Source: Nostoc sp. 106C (lineage in GTDB: Bacteria > Cyanobacteriota > Cyanobacteriia > Cyanobacteriales > Nostocaceae). Taken from it: 64,000 nt of DNA. Numbering within the stretch: the stretch's first letter is position 1; every line of letters begins with the position of its first letter. Positions 8,896 through 18,712 of the stretch are shown piece after piece. Location: positions 1 through 64,000 of the forward strand of contig NZ_MTAW01000193.1 of assembly GCF_002154725.1 (NCBI RefSeq), in the 5' to 3' direction. The position numbers and the translations under genes were made by a program. The notes beneath the pieces were generated by a model. That model was not told the origin of the DNA, searched no databases, and saw only the letters and a list, made by a program, of their open reading frames with translations.

Positions 8896-9487
8896 TCGAT
8901 TAGATTCATACTCAGCAGATTTTAGTGCTGAATTTGAGCGCTCAAGCGCTCACTACAGATATTTTTAATAGTGATAGCAGTAGCCAATAATAATCAATAT
9001 TTTGACGTTCTTGATTAATCTTCTATCTCAATACGGTTCAGTTAAGGTGATCAGAGTTCTCATCTGTTGGACAAAACCAAGATTTGGGGGAGAATCCCCC
9101 AAACCCCCGATTGGGTGACGGTTGCGTCCCCCAAGCCTCCTCCAAAATAATTGTTCCGTTTTTTGTTTAGTAATTATTTGTGAGCTTTGTTGTCAATGAA
9201 TTTTCTTAACTGAACTGTATTGTCTTATATCTAGCGGCCTAACAGCAGAAAAGCAATTAAGCCAATAAGAAAACAAAGCGCAAATTTTGTCCAAGGTTTT
9301 TGAATTAATTGGATAAATCTTGGTATCGCTCTAGGTGAGGAAGTTTTGATCTGGTTGGAGATGGGTACGACTACGGACCAGAGGATTGATCAAATTCCTG
9401 ATTGTTTCCGTTTTTAGTTTTTAGTTGTGAGAGACAGTACAACCCTTAACAATGAGAGAAGAACGAATAAACCAATAACAGCTACTT
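8896..9487. other. Intergenic stretch, 592 bases
   Basis: Contains a CCCCC/GGGGG-rich dispersed repeat patch (about 9084-9150: GGGGGAGAATCCCCCAAACC, then TCCCCCAAGCC). On the minus strand an open run from 9389 to the stop at 9231 reads out a membrane-tail-like peptide but has no ATG/GTG/TTG start. No promoter consensus was identified for the following AAA gene. Confidence 0.5.
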
Positions 9488-10999
9488 ATGACCTTCCGTG
9501 ATGAGTTTAAACTGCTGCTACGTGCCCGTTATCCTTTAATTTATATTCCGACATACGAAGAGGAACGGGTAGAAGCAGCGATCCGGGAAGAAGCAACCAA
9601 CCAGGGTAATCGCCCAGTGTATACTTGGGATTTTGTTGATGGCTACCAGGGCAATCCCAATGATGCGGGGTTTGGGCGGCGCAATCCCCTGCAAGCTTTG
9701 GAATTTATCGAAAAATTGCCAGCTTCTGCGCCAGCGGTATTGATTCTGCGAGACTATCATCGATTTTTAGAAGATGTGGCGATCGCACGCAAACTCCGTA
9801 ACATGGCTCGACTTCTGAAGTCGCAACCAAAAAATATTGTGATTTTATCACCCCGGATTGCAATTCCTGACGATTTAACCGAAGTGCTGACGGTCGTAGA
9901 ATTTCCCTTACCAGCCGCCGCCGAGATTAAAATCGAGGTGGAACGCTTGCTACAAGTAACTGGTAATTCGTTGTCTGGGAAATTCATAGATGATTTAGTA
10001 CGCTCTTGTCAAGGGCTATCAATGGAAAGAATTCGCCGGGTTTTGGCAAAAGCGATCGCTACTCACGGCGAATTGCAACCAGAAGATGTGGATCTAGTTT
10101 TGGAAGAAAAGCGTCAAACTATCCGCCAAACCCAAATCTTAGACTTCTACCCAGCCACTGAGCAAATTTCTGATATTGGGGGGTTAGATAATCTCAAAGA
10201 TTGGCTGCTACGCCGAGGTGGCTCATTTACAGAAAGAGCGCGACAGTACGGATTACCACACCCTCGCGGTTTAATGTTGGTGGGTATTCAGGGTACTGGG
10301 AAGTCTTTAACTGCAAAAGCGATCGCTCATCATTGGCATTTACCCTTACTGCGTCTAGACGTGGGACGGTTATTTGGTGGTTTGGTAGGTGAATCGGAAT
10401 TACGGACTCGCCAAATGATTCAAGTAGCTGAAGCTTTAGCACCCTGTGTTTTGTGGATTGATGAGATAGATAAAGCTTTTTCTGGGCTTGGTAGTAAAGG
10501 GGATGCGGGAACCACTAGCCGCGTATTTGGTACATTTATTAACTGGTTAGCTGAAAAAACCTCGCCTGTCTTTGTTGTCGCCACCGCTAACGATATCCAA
10601 GCTTTACCACCAGAAATGCTCCGTAAAGGGCGATTTGATGAAATATTCTTTGTCGGTTTACCCACCCAAGAAGAGAGAAAAGCAATTTTTAACGTTCATT
10701 TATCCCGACTACGCCCTCATAACTTGAAAAGTTATGACATCGATCGGCTAGCATATGAGACACCCGATTTTTCTGGAGCAGAGATTGAGCAAACTTTAAT
10801 TGAAGCGATGCATATCGGATTTAGTCAAAATCGCGACTTTACCAACGACGACATTTTAGAAGCTGCTAGCCAGATTATTCCCTTGGCGCGCACTGCGGTA
10901 GAGCAGATTCAGCAACTACAAGAATGGGCTGCGGCTGGAAGAGCAAGGTTAGCATCGAAACAAAGCCCGTTAAGCGATACCTTTGGTAAGCTACGCTAA
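9488..10999 (+). CDS. ycf46: AAA+ ATPase, Ycf46 family
   Basis: 503 residues. N-terminal region with a degenerate RecA-like fold (FRDEFKLLLRARYPLIYIPTYEEERV), then an AAA domain from about residue 220: DIGGLDNLKDWLLRRG, Walker A GIQGTGKS, Walker B CVLWIDEIDKA, sensor FVVATAND and the Arg-finger region LRKGRFDE. The lid region follows (DFSGAEIEQTLIEAMHIGF). Ycf46 is encoded in red algal plastids and cyanobacteria; the Synechocystis homologue (Slr0374) has been linked to CO2 utilisation. Stand-alone transcription is likely, with a 592-bp upstream gap. Confidence 0.92.
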   Translation: MTFRDEFKLLLRARYPLIYIPTYEEERVEAAIREEATNQGNRPVYTWDFVDGYQGNPNDAGFGRRNPLQALEFIEKLPASAPAVLILRDYHRFLEDVAIARKLRNMARLLKSQPKNIVILSPRIAIPDDLTEVLTVVEFPLPAAAEIKIEVERLLQVTGNSLSGKFIDDLVRSCQGLSMERIRRVLAKAIATHGELQPEDVDLVLEEKRQTIRQTQILDFYPATEQISDIGGLDNLKDWLLRRGGSFTERARQYGLPHPRGLMLVGIQGTGKSLTAKAIAHHWHLPLLRLDVGRLFGGLVGESELRTRQMIQVAEALAPCVLWIDEIDKAFSGLGSKGDAGTTSRVFGTFINWLAEKTSPVFVVATANDIQALPPEMLRKGRFDEIFFVGLPTQEERKAIFNVHLSRLRPHNLKSYDIDRLAYETPDFSGAEIEQTLIEAMHIGFSQNRDFTNDDILEAASQIIPLARTAVEQIQQLQEWAAAGRARLASKQSPLSDTFGKLR

Positions 11000-11073
11000 C
11001 GCATTCAACGGCAGCTGCAATCATAGGTAGTCAAAATTCTAGAGTCAATCATCCAATGTTCAGAGTCATTAAT

Positions 11074-11126
11074 AATTGACTATTGACCCTTGACCATTGA
11101 CCATTGACTCTTGACAATTGAGCATT
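11074..11126 (+). repeat. Heptamer short tandem repeats (TTGACCA type)
   Basis: Tandem TTGAC-(C/T)(A/T) heptamers (ATTGACT, ATTGACC, CTTGACC, ATTGACC, ATTGACT, CTTGACA) immediately upstream of the SH3 gene. This is the short tandemly repeated repetitive (STRR) class known from heterocystous cyanobacteria. Confidence 0.8.
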
Positions 11127-11145
11127 GGTGATGAGGTTATAAATT

Positions 11146-11694
11146 ATGTTTTCTAACGTACTAAAATTTATACTTGGGTTTTTCTTGGCGATCGCTATTT
11201 TAATTGGTACTGGTGTTGCTACAGCGCTTTATTTCATGAATCGAACTGCCATACCCCCGACTAAACCAGTTTTTTCCAACGATCACCCCACTCAGAGAAC
11301 CCAAACTGTTAAAGCAACTGAAAAAGTAGCGACGAAGACTAGCTCCTCGCCCGAAACATCTCCTAGCCCAACTCCTTCACCTACACCTACTTCTACTGAA
11401 TCTCCCAAGACTCAGGAATCACCCAAACCATTACCACCTGGAGCTTACCAAGGAAAAGTTACTTGGTCTCAAGGCTTGAGTTTACGAACCGAACCTAAGC
11501 AAGATGCTGAACGTGTTGGTGGAGTTGGTTTTAATCAAAAAGTTGTAATTTTAGAAGAAAGCGACGATAAATTGTGGCAGAAAATTCGCCAGGAAGATAC
11601 CAATCAAGAAGGGTGGGTGAAAGCAGGGAATACCGAACGAATTGAGGCAAACGAGGCAGTACAACAGCCAGAAAAACCAACACAAGACCAATAG
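11146..11694 (+). CDS. SH3 domain-containing membrane-anchored protein
   Basis: 182 residues. One N-terminal membrane segment or uncleaved signal anchor (LKFILGFFLAIAILIGTGVATALYF, residues 5-30), a Pro/Thr/Ser-rich linker (SSPETSPSPTPSPTPTSTES, about 65-85), then a bacterial SH3 (SH3b) domain at about residues 105-165 (VTWSQGLSLRTEPKQDAERV, VGFNQKVVILEESDD, WQKIRQ, GWVKAGNTERI). Such proteins usually face the periplasm and bind peptidoglycan peptides. Heptamer repeats precede it and an intrinsic terminator follows at 11741-11777, so it is probably monocistronic. Confidence 0.85.
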   Translation: MFSNVLKFILGFFLAIAILIGTGVATALYFMNRTAIPPTKPVFSNDHPTQRTQTVKATEKVATKTSSSPETSPSPTPSPTPTSTESPKTQESPKPLPPGAYQGKVTWSQGLSLRTEPKQDAERVGGVGFNQKVVILEESDDKLWQKIRQEDTNQEGWVKAGNTERIEANEAVQQPEKPTQDQ

Positions 11695-11740
11695 ACAGCT
11701 AAAGCACTGTAACTTGATTAAATATTTGTTTGATTCAATG

Positions 11741-11777
11741 AACCTGGGGAAGCCTTGCTCGCCAGGTTGCTTTTTTT
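11741..11777 (+). terminator. Intrinsic terminator of SH3 gene
   Basis: AACCTGG (11741-11747) pairs with CCAGGTT (11762-11768), followed by GC and seven T residues. The hairpin starts 47 bases after the SH3 gene stop. Confidence 0.85.
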
Positions 11778-12075
11778 GTCAGTATTAATTCTTTTAAGTT
11801 CTGCTTATCCTATAGTATACTGGTAGCCAAAATTTCTCATAAACTTAGTAGCAAGTAACTCTACTGTTGTGATATTCATCAACTCAAGTACTTAGATGAT
11901 GCGATCGCACAACAAACAAAATATGAAAATTTTTATTTCTACTACCTACTGCCTTGAAAGTGCTGAGTCAAGAGTTAATAAGCAGGAGGCAAAGGTCATT
12001 AGGTATTCTTTGTTGCCTGCCCTGTCTCCTTTATCCACCTATTTCCTAGCCCCTAGTATCTAACCCTTTATATTT
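11778..12075 (+). other. Spacer before peptidoglycan-binding gene
   Basis: Remainder of a 381-base gap. AT-rich, with a HIP1-like GCGATCGC near 11900 and a TATAGTATACT patch near 11811-11820 that could serve as a -10 region. No gene seen. Confidence 0.4.
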
Positions 12076-13590
12076 ATGGAAGCCATTGGTTATCTACACT
12101 CCGAAGCAACTAAAAGCCTTGAAATTGTTCGAGCTCAAGGAAATTTTAGATTCTGGAATTGGACAAAGCTGTCTAGCACAGTTGCAATGCGTTTTTTATC
12201 TGTAGGAATAACCTTGGCAATTCTCAGTATAGCTGGGCAAAGTTTAGCACTTCAAAAAATAGGAAGTAATGGCTCTGAAGTGTCAAGCATTCAGAGTTGT
12301 TTAAAAAAGTTAGGTTACTTTCGGGGTCCAGTCAACGGTAACTTTGGTTCCATAACCCAGCAGGCTGTCATCGCTTTCCAGCAAGCTAATAAACTACCTG
12401 CTGATGGAGCTGTTGGAGTTGGTACTCAGCGATCGCTACAACAAGCGTGTCAAAGTAGAACCGTTAATAGAAATGTCAATAGTAATCTGCAATTAGGCAG
12501 CAGAGGACCAGAAGTTGTCAAGCTACAACAGCGTTTGCAGCAGTCAGGCTATTTTCAAGGCCCAATTACAGGCTATTTTGGCCCACAAACTCAGCAGGCG
12601 CTAATCCGTTCCCAGCAATCTTCGAGAAGCCGTACTAATCCTGTTATTCCTCGCAGAGTCCCACAAGCAACGCTGAACAGACCAAGCCAAGGAGGTGATT
12701 ATCCTTCAATATCTCAAGGCAGTCAAGGCCCAGCGGTAACGAGATTACAACAGCGTTTGCAACAGTTAGGTTATTTGAATACTAATCCGACTGGTAATTT
12801 TGGACCCCTCACTAGAGATGCTTTAATTGCATTCCAGCGGAATTCTGGCATCACTGCTAATGGGATTGCCAATCAACAAACTTGGAATAGATTGCTGAAT
12901 CCCTCTGTAGGTGTATTGCCAGATAGAAATAGTCTTGCTGCTCAGCAAGTGCGAGAACTGCAAGAGCATTTACGAGATCTAGGGTACTTGCAAGCTAATC
13001 CGACTGGTAATTTTGGCCCTATGAGTAGAGATGCTCTCATCCGATTCCAGAGAGATTACCAACTAGCTGCCGATGGTATAGCTGATACACAAGCCTTGGA
13101 AGCAGTACGTGGAGTTTGGCAAAGTAGATCTGTCAATCAACCAGCTAGAAACTATCTAACTATCGGTGACAGTGGTGATAATGTCAGGGCAGTTCAAGCG
13201 CGTTTATTGCAATTAGGCTTTTTTAATGGCAATCCTGATGGCTATTATGGTGAAAATACCAGAGCGTATGTGTATGCCTTCCAGCAATATTCCCGACTCA
13301 ATCCTACAGGGAATGTAGACGCACAAACTTGGCAAGCCTTAGGTTTAAATAATTCTACTGGAGACAATACTGTTAATCCTAATAATAAGAATCGCTATGT
13401 AGTAGTAGTCCCGATTCATAATGCTGATACTCTCAACAAAGTACGTCAGTACATAGCTAATCCTGTTGTGGAAAAATCGAGTTTAGGGGATTATGTCAAT
13501 GCTGGCAGATTTGGCAATCGCACAGAGGCAGAAAATCTCTCTAAACTTTTACGCTCCTATGGTTTAGATGCAAGAGTGGAATATTTTTAA
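12076..13590 (+). CDS. Multi-repeat peptidoglycan-binding protein with SPOR-like C-terminus
   Basis: 504 residues. A roughly 35-residue N-terminal tail precedes the hydrophobic segment VAMRFLSVGITLAILSIAGQSLA (about 36-58), an export signal or anchor; an alternative start at the internal Met before this segment is possible. Five PG_binding_1 modules follow at about 60-118, 136-176, 212-273, 288-340 and 359-420, each with the pattern G-x-G-x-x-V-x-x-L-Q-x-x-L-x-x-L-G-Y/F ... G-x-F/Y-G. Module 2 is shortened. The last 68 residues (NRYVVVVPIHNADTLNKVRQ ... YGLDARVEYF) resemble a SPOR fold. Likely a periplasmic cell-wall-binding protein. Module 3 and 4 DNA (NPTGNFGP) is nearly duplicated. Confidence 0.88.
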   Translation: MEAIGYLHSEATKSLEIVRAQGNFRFWNWTKLSSTVAMRFLSVGITLAILSIAGQSLALQKIGSNGSEVSSIQSCLKKLGYFRGPVNGNFGSITQQAVIAFQQANKLPADGAVGVGTQRSLQQACQSRTVNRNVNSNLQLGSRGPEVVKLQQRLQQSGYFQGPITGYFGPQTQQALIRSQQSSRSRTNPVIPRRVPQATLNRPSQGGDYPSISQGSQGPAVTRLQQRLQQLGYLNTNPTGNFGPLTRDALIAFQRNSGITANGIANQQTWNRLLNPSVGVLPDRNSLAAQQVRELQEHLRDLGYLQANPTGNFGPMSRDALIRFQRDYQLAADGIADTQALEAVRGVWQSRSVNQPARNYLTIGDSGDNVRAVQARLLQLGFFNGNPDGYYGENTRAYVYAFQQYSRLNPTGNVDAQTWQALGLNNSTGDNTVNPNNKNRYVVVVPIHNADTLNKVRQYIANPVVEKSSLGDYVNAGRFGNRTEAENLSKLLRSYGLDARVEYF

Positions 13591-13690
13591 GCACTTTGAT
13601 AGCGGTTTGCTGGTAAGTGCAATAAAACGTGGAATTAAAATCTAAAATTGGTATAACTTCCATCTTTCGTCAGGTGCGAAGCTGAAGTTA

Positions 13691-13739
13691 AACAGAGTAA
13701 GCTACCTCTAGCTGACGAGGCTTTGCGCTTACTGTTTTT
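13691..13739 (+). terminator. Terminator-like hairpin after peptidoglycan-binding gene
   Basis: AGTAAGC (13696-13702) pairs with GCTTACT (13727-13733), an inner CCTC/GAGG pair extends the fold, and GTTTTT follows. It lies just before the histidine kinase start at 13753, so it would also insulate that gene. Confidence 0.5.
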
Positions 13740-13752
13740 GGTTGCTTAAAAG

Positions 13753-14970
13753 ATGGATTTTAGCCAAACTTTAATTGAAAAAAATGATGCCATTATCGAT
13801 CGCTGGGTAGAAGCAGTCTACCAAGATCAACAAATTGAAGCTACTCAAGAATTGACTTTCAAAGCTGTCAGGGATAGCCTACCTCGTGTTTTGAATGCAT
13901 TGGCGACAGTACTTTCTGAATCTGCAAAGAGCGATTTGCAGACTGTAGTTGATGCCAGCCTGGAACATGGTAGGATTCGTGCAGAGCAAGGATTTGAACC
14001 AGCAGAGATTGCGCGAGAGTATCGTTTACTCCGATTTGTGATTTTTTCTCTTTTGGAAGAAGATTTAATCCAGGCATCCCAAGTGGAGATGCTGCGAGCT
14101 GTACGCCTGATTGACACAGTAATTGATGAAGCGATCGCCCGTTGCTTTAGCAGCTATACTTATGGACGATTAGAAGAAGTCAAACAACTCCAAAGCCAGT
14201 TGCGTTTGACTAATCAAGAGTTAACTCGTTTGGTTCGTGCCAGTAAAGATAGTCTGTCTCAGTTAGCTCATGAACTGAAAACGCCTTTAACTTCAATCAT
14301 TGGTTATGCAGACTTATTTCTGCGCCAGCATCGTCAACAACAGCCAGAACTCAAGGATTCACATCCAAATCTCGAAAGTATCGAGCGAGTTTTAAGAAGT
14401 GGTAGGCTAATTCTACATTTAATTAACGATACTTTAGAAATTTCCCGTTACGATGCCGGCACGATGAGATTACAGCCCACCCTATCTGATGTAGGTGGTT
14501 TAATCAACTCAGTTGTGGAGATTATTGAACCTTTAGCACGTGCTAAAGAATTAGCCTTGATTGTTAATTGCGCTCGCGCTCCAGATCAAGTTATTACCGA
14601 TCCGCTGCGATTTCAGCAAATTCTTACCAATCTACTGAGCAATGCAATTCGATACACCGAATCTGGTAGCGTCACTTTAGATTGTTGGCAAGTATCTCAA
14701 CAGCAGTGGGCTATCTCTGTTACCGATACTGGTATTGGGATTCCTCTGGATGCTCAAACAGAAATTTTTCAACCTTATTTCCGCGCAGTAACCGAGCAAA
14801 AATCTCCAGGTTCTGATGGTACAGGATTGGGATTGGCAATTGTGTCTCGCTTAGTCCAGTTAATGCATGGTGAAATCAATGTAGTTTCAAAACTAGGTGA
14901 AGGCTCTACATTTACAGTGCTTTTGCCATTAGAAGCGATCGCCCATGAAAATAATCAACTAAATGCCTGA
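13753..14970 (+). CDS. Sensor histidine kinase with RsbRD-like N-terminus
   Basis: 405 residues, no membrane segment. Residues 1-140 resemble the all-helical RsbRD/globin-sensor-like N-terminal domain (IIDRWVEAVYQD, LPRVLNALATVL, EHGRIRAEQGFEPAEIAREYRLLR). A short coiled linker is followed by the dimerisation and phosphoacceptor helix LSQLAHELKTPLTSIIGY (His about 173), then the HATPase domain with N-box ILTNLLSNAIRYTESG, G1 VTDTGIGIP and G2 GTGLGLAIV. All kinase motifs are intact. No response regulator is adjacent, so this is an orphan cytoplasmic kinase; its signal is unknown. Confidence 0.93.
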   Translation: MDFSQTLIEKNDAIIDRWVEAVYQDQQIEATQELTFKAVRDSLPRVLNALATVLSESAKSDLQTVVDASLEHGRIRAEQGFEPAEIAREYRLLRFVIFSLLEEDLIQASQVEMLRAVRLIDTVIDEAIARCFSSYTYGRLEEVKQLQSQLRLTNQELTRLVRASKDSLSQLAHELKTPLTSIIGYADLFLRQHRQQQPELKDSHPNLESIERVLRSGRLILHLINDTLEISRYDAGTMRLQPTLSDVGGLINSVVEIIEPLARAKELALIVNCARAPDQVITDPLRFQQILTNLLSNAIRYTESGSVTLDCWQVSQQQWAISVTDTGIGIPLDAQTEIFQPYFRAVTEQKSPGSDGTGLGLAIVSRLVQLMHGEINVVSKLGEGSTFTVLLPLEAIAHENNQLNA

Positions 14971-15989
14971 AAGTAAGGTTAAATAACCAACAAGCTATAG
15001 AGACTATTGTTTTTTCTAAAACCGCGATCGCTCAATTCTTTTTCATATCTGAAGCTTTTTATCTTTCACAAGTAACAAAATAGAAAGTAAAAACCCGAAC
15101 TTCTACTTACTATAGTTTAGAAAATTATACTCAAATTTATCAAGCGAATTCTACCATTAAAATTTGAGGGGAATACAAGACAGTTTATTCCTGCTTTTAA
15201 GTTTGGCTAATTACTTATACTTTGTACAGTCATTGTAGCCCAATCCGATTTTGGTGTTAGGAAAAACGGGTTTGGGGTTCTTTAGATTTTTAAGTAATCA
15301 AACAAATTTATATTACAGGGCAAAGTGTTCCAGGTTTATATATAATTAAATCGATAATTAGTCTTGCACTCTACTATCAAGGATGAGTGCTTCTTGTCTG
15401 ATCAAATAAAGCAGAAAACAGAAGTGGTAAGAGCTGATTCGTAAAGAAAATATTAAGAACGCTTCGTCCCTTACTCAGCATAACTTTAAATCTCTAGGCA
15501 GTTAAGGCGTTCAATTTCTGAAAGCCTGATCCCCAAAGATTTTCAGCGAGTTTACAAATCAGATGTAAATATATTCACCAATTTGGTATATACGAATTAC
15601 ATAGGTATTGCAGTTGAAATTGACAGTTATATACTGTTCAACTTCTAAGGAAATTTCTGAAAGAAAAGGTGCTAGTATAGCGCAACTTCAAGTGATGCCA
15701 ATTTCAAAGGTGATGATCGCAGATTAATTACTCTAAAAATTGATTTGTATTTGTCATGGACATTTAATTATTTTATATATCACAACCAACATTAACCCTT
15801 TATCTAGACAATAGCTTTTAAAATTTGCTACTTTATCGGCTGATTAAAAAGTTACAGCTAATCTATGTTATCTACCCTACTTCCACATCGGAAAAACACC
15901 AGTTATTATGACTCCATGCTGATCGCCATAAAAAAGCTTGTATATTAGCACAGTAAACAACTTCACACATCCTAATAGAGGAATAAGGA
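14971..15989. other. Long non-coding stretch, 1019 bases
   Basis: No convincing gene, RNA gene or mobile element. It has a HIP1 octamer near 15025 and an inverted repeat GCACTC (15366-15371)/GAGTGC (15385-15390). Oddly long for this otherwise compact area; an untranslated regulatory RNA cannot be excluded by eye. The last 100 bases are the leader of the carboxypeptidase gene, with ribosome site GAGGAATAAGG. Confidence 0.5.
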
Positions 15990-17312
15990 ATGCTGGAATT
16001 ATTGAGTTCAGGTTTGGTAACGCTGTGGTTGGAAATGGCGGGCTTACAAATCAAGCCGTTAGATGCCTTAGATGCATTGGCTTGGCAAAGTAGCCCTGGC
16101 TTGGTTCTTGCCCCTGATCCCAATCCAGCTAGCGCTAATACAGTCCAAGACTATCTCAAGGGGCTAATCGCATCGAAACTAATAGCACAAAATCTCACAG
16201 ATAGTCAGGGAATTTGGATGCAGTCGGGACCTATGCTCATGGCTAATCACCAAGGGACGACACCTCTGCCGGCTGCTTCTTTAACTAAAGTCGCCACCTC
16301 ACTAGTCGCTTTCAAAACTTGGGGTCCAGATCACCAATTTGAGACTTTGATCAGTACCACAGGGCCAGTGGTGAATGGTGTATTGCAAGGTGATTTGGTG
16401 ATTACTGGTGGTGGCGATCCCATGATGGTTTGGGAAGAAGCGATCGCTCTTGGTAATACTCTCAACCGCATGGGTATTAAGCAAGTAAAAGGAAATTTGG
16501 TGATTACTGGCTCTTTTGCCATGAATTTCCAACGTCATCCGCTGTTAGCAGGTCAGCTATTTAAGCAAGCGCTGAATTCCGCAACTTGGACCCGCCCGGC
16601 GATTTACACATATTCGATTATGCCTAAGGGCACACCCAAGCCTCAAATAGCGATCGCAGGTACTGTTAAAGTTGAGGCACAGCCAAATCCTCAACGAGCT
16701 GTGCTGATTCGTCATCTGTCTTTGCCTTTGAAACAAATCATCAAAGAAATGAACGTTTACAGCAACAACGACATAGCAGAAATGCTGGCGGAATCTGTAG
16801 GAGGAGCAACCGTAGTCCAATCAACTGCTGCTCAGTTGGCTAGAGTTCCAAATGCAGAAATTCAGCTAATCAATGGTTCCGGACTGGGCCCTGAAAATCG
16901 CATTTCTCCGAGAGCTGTATGTGCGATGTTTATGGCAATGCAACAAGAAGCCGCCGCTCGCGATTTGACTTTAGCCGATCTATTTCCTATGTCTGGGTTC
17001 GATCATCGGGGAACACTGCATTCCAGACATATACCTGTTGCTACAGTAATTAAAACTGGTACTCTCCGAGATGTTAGCGCTTTAGCGGGTGTAATGCCGA
17101 CACGCGATCGCGGTTTGGTCTGGTTTGCTATCCTTAATCGTGGTCCAAATGTCTCAGGCTTCCGTACTGGACAAGACCAATTATTACAACGTTTGGTACA
17201 AAAGTTGCAATTAGCTCCCCAAGTTCCTGCATCTCTCACCCCGCACTCAACCATAAACACCTTACCCGATCTGGGTACAAGCAGTCGTAATGAAGTTGTA
17301 TTCAAAGGTTAG
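15990..17312 (+). CDS. dacB: D-alanyl-D-alanine carboxypeptidase, PBP4/S13 family
   Basis: 440 residues. Serine peptidase that removes terminal D-Ala or cleaves cross-links in peptidoglycan. The three penicillin-binding motifs are present: SxxK in PAASLTKVATSL (about residue 97), SxN in VYSNND and KTG in VIKTGTLRDVSALAG. The N-terminus is unusual: a moderately hydrophobic LLSSGLVTLWLEMAGL rather than a clear signal peptide. The family's large inserted domain is shortened compared with E. coli DacB (477 aa). The start has a good Shine-Dalgarno. No operon partner; the minus-strand lptC converges on it. Confidence 0.9.
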   Translation: MLELLSSGLVTLWLEMAGLQIKPLDALDALAWQSSPGLVLAPDPNPASANTVQDYLKGLIASKLIAQNLTDSQGIWMQSGPMLMANHQGTTPLPAASLTKVATSLVAFKTWGPDHQFETLISTTGPVVNGVLQGDLVITGGGDPMMVWEEAIALGNTLNRMGIKQVKGNLVITGSFAMNFQRHPLLAGQLFKQALNSATWTRPAIYTYSIMPKGTPKPQIAIAGTVKVEAQPNPQRAVLIRHLSLPLKQIIKEMNVYSNNDIAEMLAESVGGATVVQSTAAQLARVPNAEIQLINGSGLGPENRISPRAVCAMFMAMQQEAAARDLTLADLFPMSGFDHRGTLHSRHIPVATVIKTGTLRDVSALAGVMPTRDRGLVWFAILNRGPNVSGFRTGQDQLLQRLVQKLQLAPQVPASLTPHSTINTLPDLGTSSRNEVVFKG

Positions 17313-17449
17313 TCAAAAGTCCAATTAAGTAGAACGGTGTGGAAAAACAAAACTATGTTTTGAAAAATCAAATAGGCTTAAACCCTCTTCCCTCCTGCCT
17401 CCTGCCTCATCCCAACGATAAATATTCACGCCGACCTACTTACTATCAA

Positions 17450-18712
17450 CTATTGACCCTTGGCTCTTTCCTGAGGAATAATCTCTGTCACTACCCTCCC
17501 GCCGGTATTGCCACCTTTGACGACAATATTTTCTGTTTGCAGATTACCCACGGCTGTCTCCCCAGTAAAATTTAATGGTGGGTCAACTTGCCGATATACT
17601 ACATTACCCTGCGCTTCGACTAATTTATTGTCTAAATACCAAGTTAATGTTCGCGATTTCAGAGACTGGCGACGCTGACCAATAGCATTGACATTGCCTG
17701 TTAAATAAACTGTTTTTTGCGGTATCTTCATTTCGCCTTGATTAGCAGTTACTGTCACATTTTCAGCCTTATGAAAGACACGCACAGGGGAATTTGTAGT
17801 CACAGTTTCTGCATTCATATTCCAGGTCATAGAGTTACTAGCTATCTGCATTGGTGGGTCTAGTAATTCTAACTGGGCATTTTTTGTGACAGTAGCAATC
17901 TTAGTTTTCAGATTAATTTCCGTAGCATTTCCGCGACCACGGTCAGTAATTTGATTATTTTTGTAGCGGTCAATTTGTACAGGGCGATCGCCGATTAATT
18001 TTTCTTCTTTGATATGCCAAATTAAATGCTCAGTTCGCATTTGTAATTGCGGATCGGCAGAGTTTGCTACTACTCCACCAGAGAATTCCATGCGCTGTTG
18101 GCGGGTTTTTACTCGCGCTTCCTGCGCCACTGCTTGTAGTTGTTTATGAGTTCCGTTTAGCTGGTTACGAACAATCAATAAATCTTCGTTGGGACGCCAT
18201 TCTAATTCATTACCTCGAAGCACAATGCCATTCCGAGGATCTGTAGCAACTATCTTACCCTTAAGAAATAACTGCTTTCCATCTTCCTCAATGTCTGCCC
18301 GTTCGGCTTTAATTTGGTAGACTACTTGGCCATCTTGATATAATTCTCCATAAGGGTTTTCTGCCTGTCCAATTTGTTTTTCTTTGGTATATTTTGCTTC
18401 TTTAGCATTAACTTTCCAAATTGGTCGCCCCACTTCATCAAACTGTTCAAAAGCAACACCATAAAAAGTCAAATTGCTATCTGTGTTTTGCCCAGATGAA
18501 CCCGAATTATTTGCTTGATTTTTAGAGGATTTACCGCTGCAAGCAACTAATCCTACTATCAATAACAATGTCAGAGGGAGGCAAAACCAATTGGCTTTAA
18601 TTGGTGAAACATTGAGAAATTGCCATAAAAAGAATAGGGGGGAATGTATTTTAATTCCCCCCTGATTTCCTGGACCTCTTTTGTCTTGATCCTTGTCTGC
18701 TTCCTGCTTCAT
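17450..18712 (-). CDS. lptC: LPS export ABC transporter periplasmic protein LptC
   Basis: 420 residues, longer than E. coli LptC (191). After a short basic N-terminus comes the hydrophobic LPLTLLLIVGLVACSG, ending in a lipobox-like VAC, so it is probably a lipoprotein. The rest is repeating beta strands of the OstA/LptC type (GVAFEQFDEVGRPIWKVNAK, YTKEKQIGQAENPYGELY, LFLKGKIVATDPRNGIVLRG, VYLTGNVNAIGQRRQSLKSR), in two LptC-like halves as usual in cyanobacteria. It would bridge LptB2FG to the outer-membrane LptD. Its ATG overlaps the stop codon of the labA-like gene by one base (TAATG), which implies translational coupling. Confidence 0.88.
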   Translation of the reverse strand: MKQEADKDQDKRGPGNQGGIKIHSPLFFLWQFLNVSPIKANWFCLPLTLLLIVGLVACSGKSSKNQANNSGSSGQNTDSNLTFYGVAFEQFDEVGRPIWKVNAKEAKYTKEKQIGQAENPYGELYQDGQVVYQIKAERADIEEDGKQLFLKGKIVATDPRNGIVLRGNELEWRPNEDLLIVRNQLNGTHKQLQAVAQEARVKTRQQRMEFSGGVVANSADPQLQMRTEHLIWHIKEEKLIGDRPVQIDRYKNNQITDRGRGNATEINLKTKIATVTKNAQLELLDPPMQIASNSMTWNMNAETVTTNSPVRVFHKAENVTVTANQGEMKIPQKTVYLTGNVNAIGQRRQSLKSRTLTWYLDNKLVEAQGNVVYRQVDPPLNFTGETAVGNLQTENIVVKGGNTGGRVVTEIIPQERAKGQ

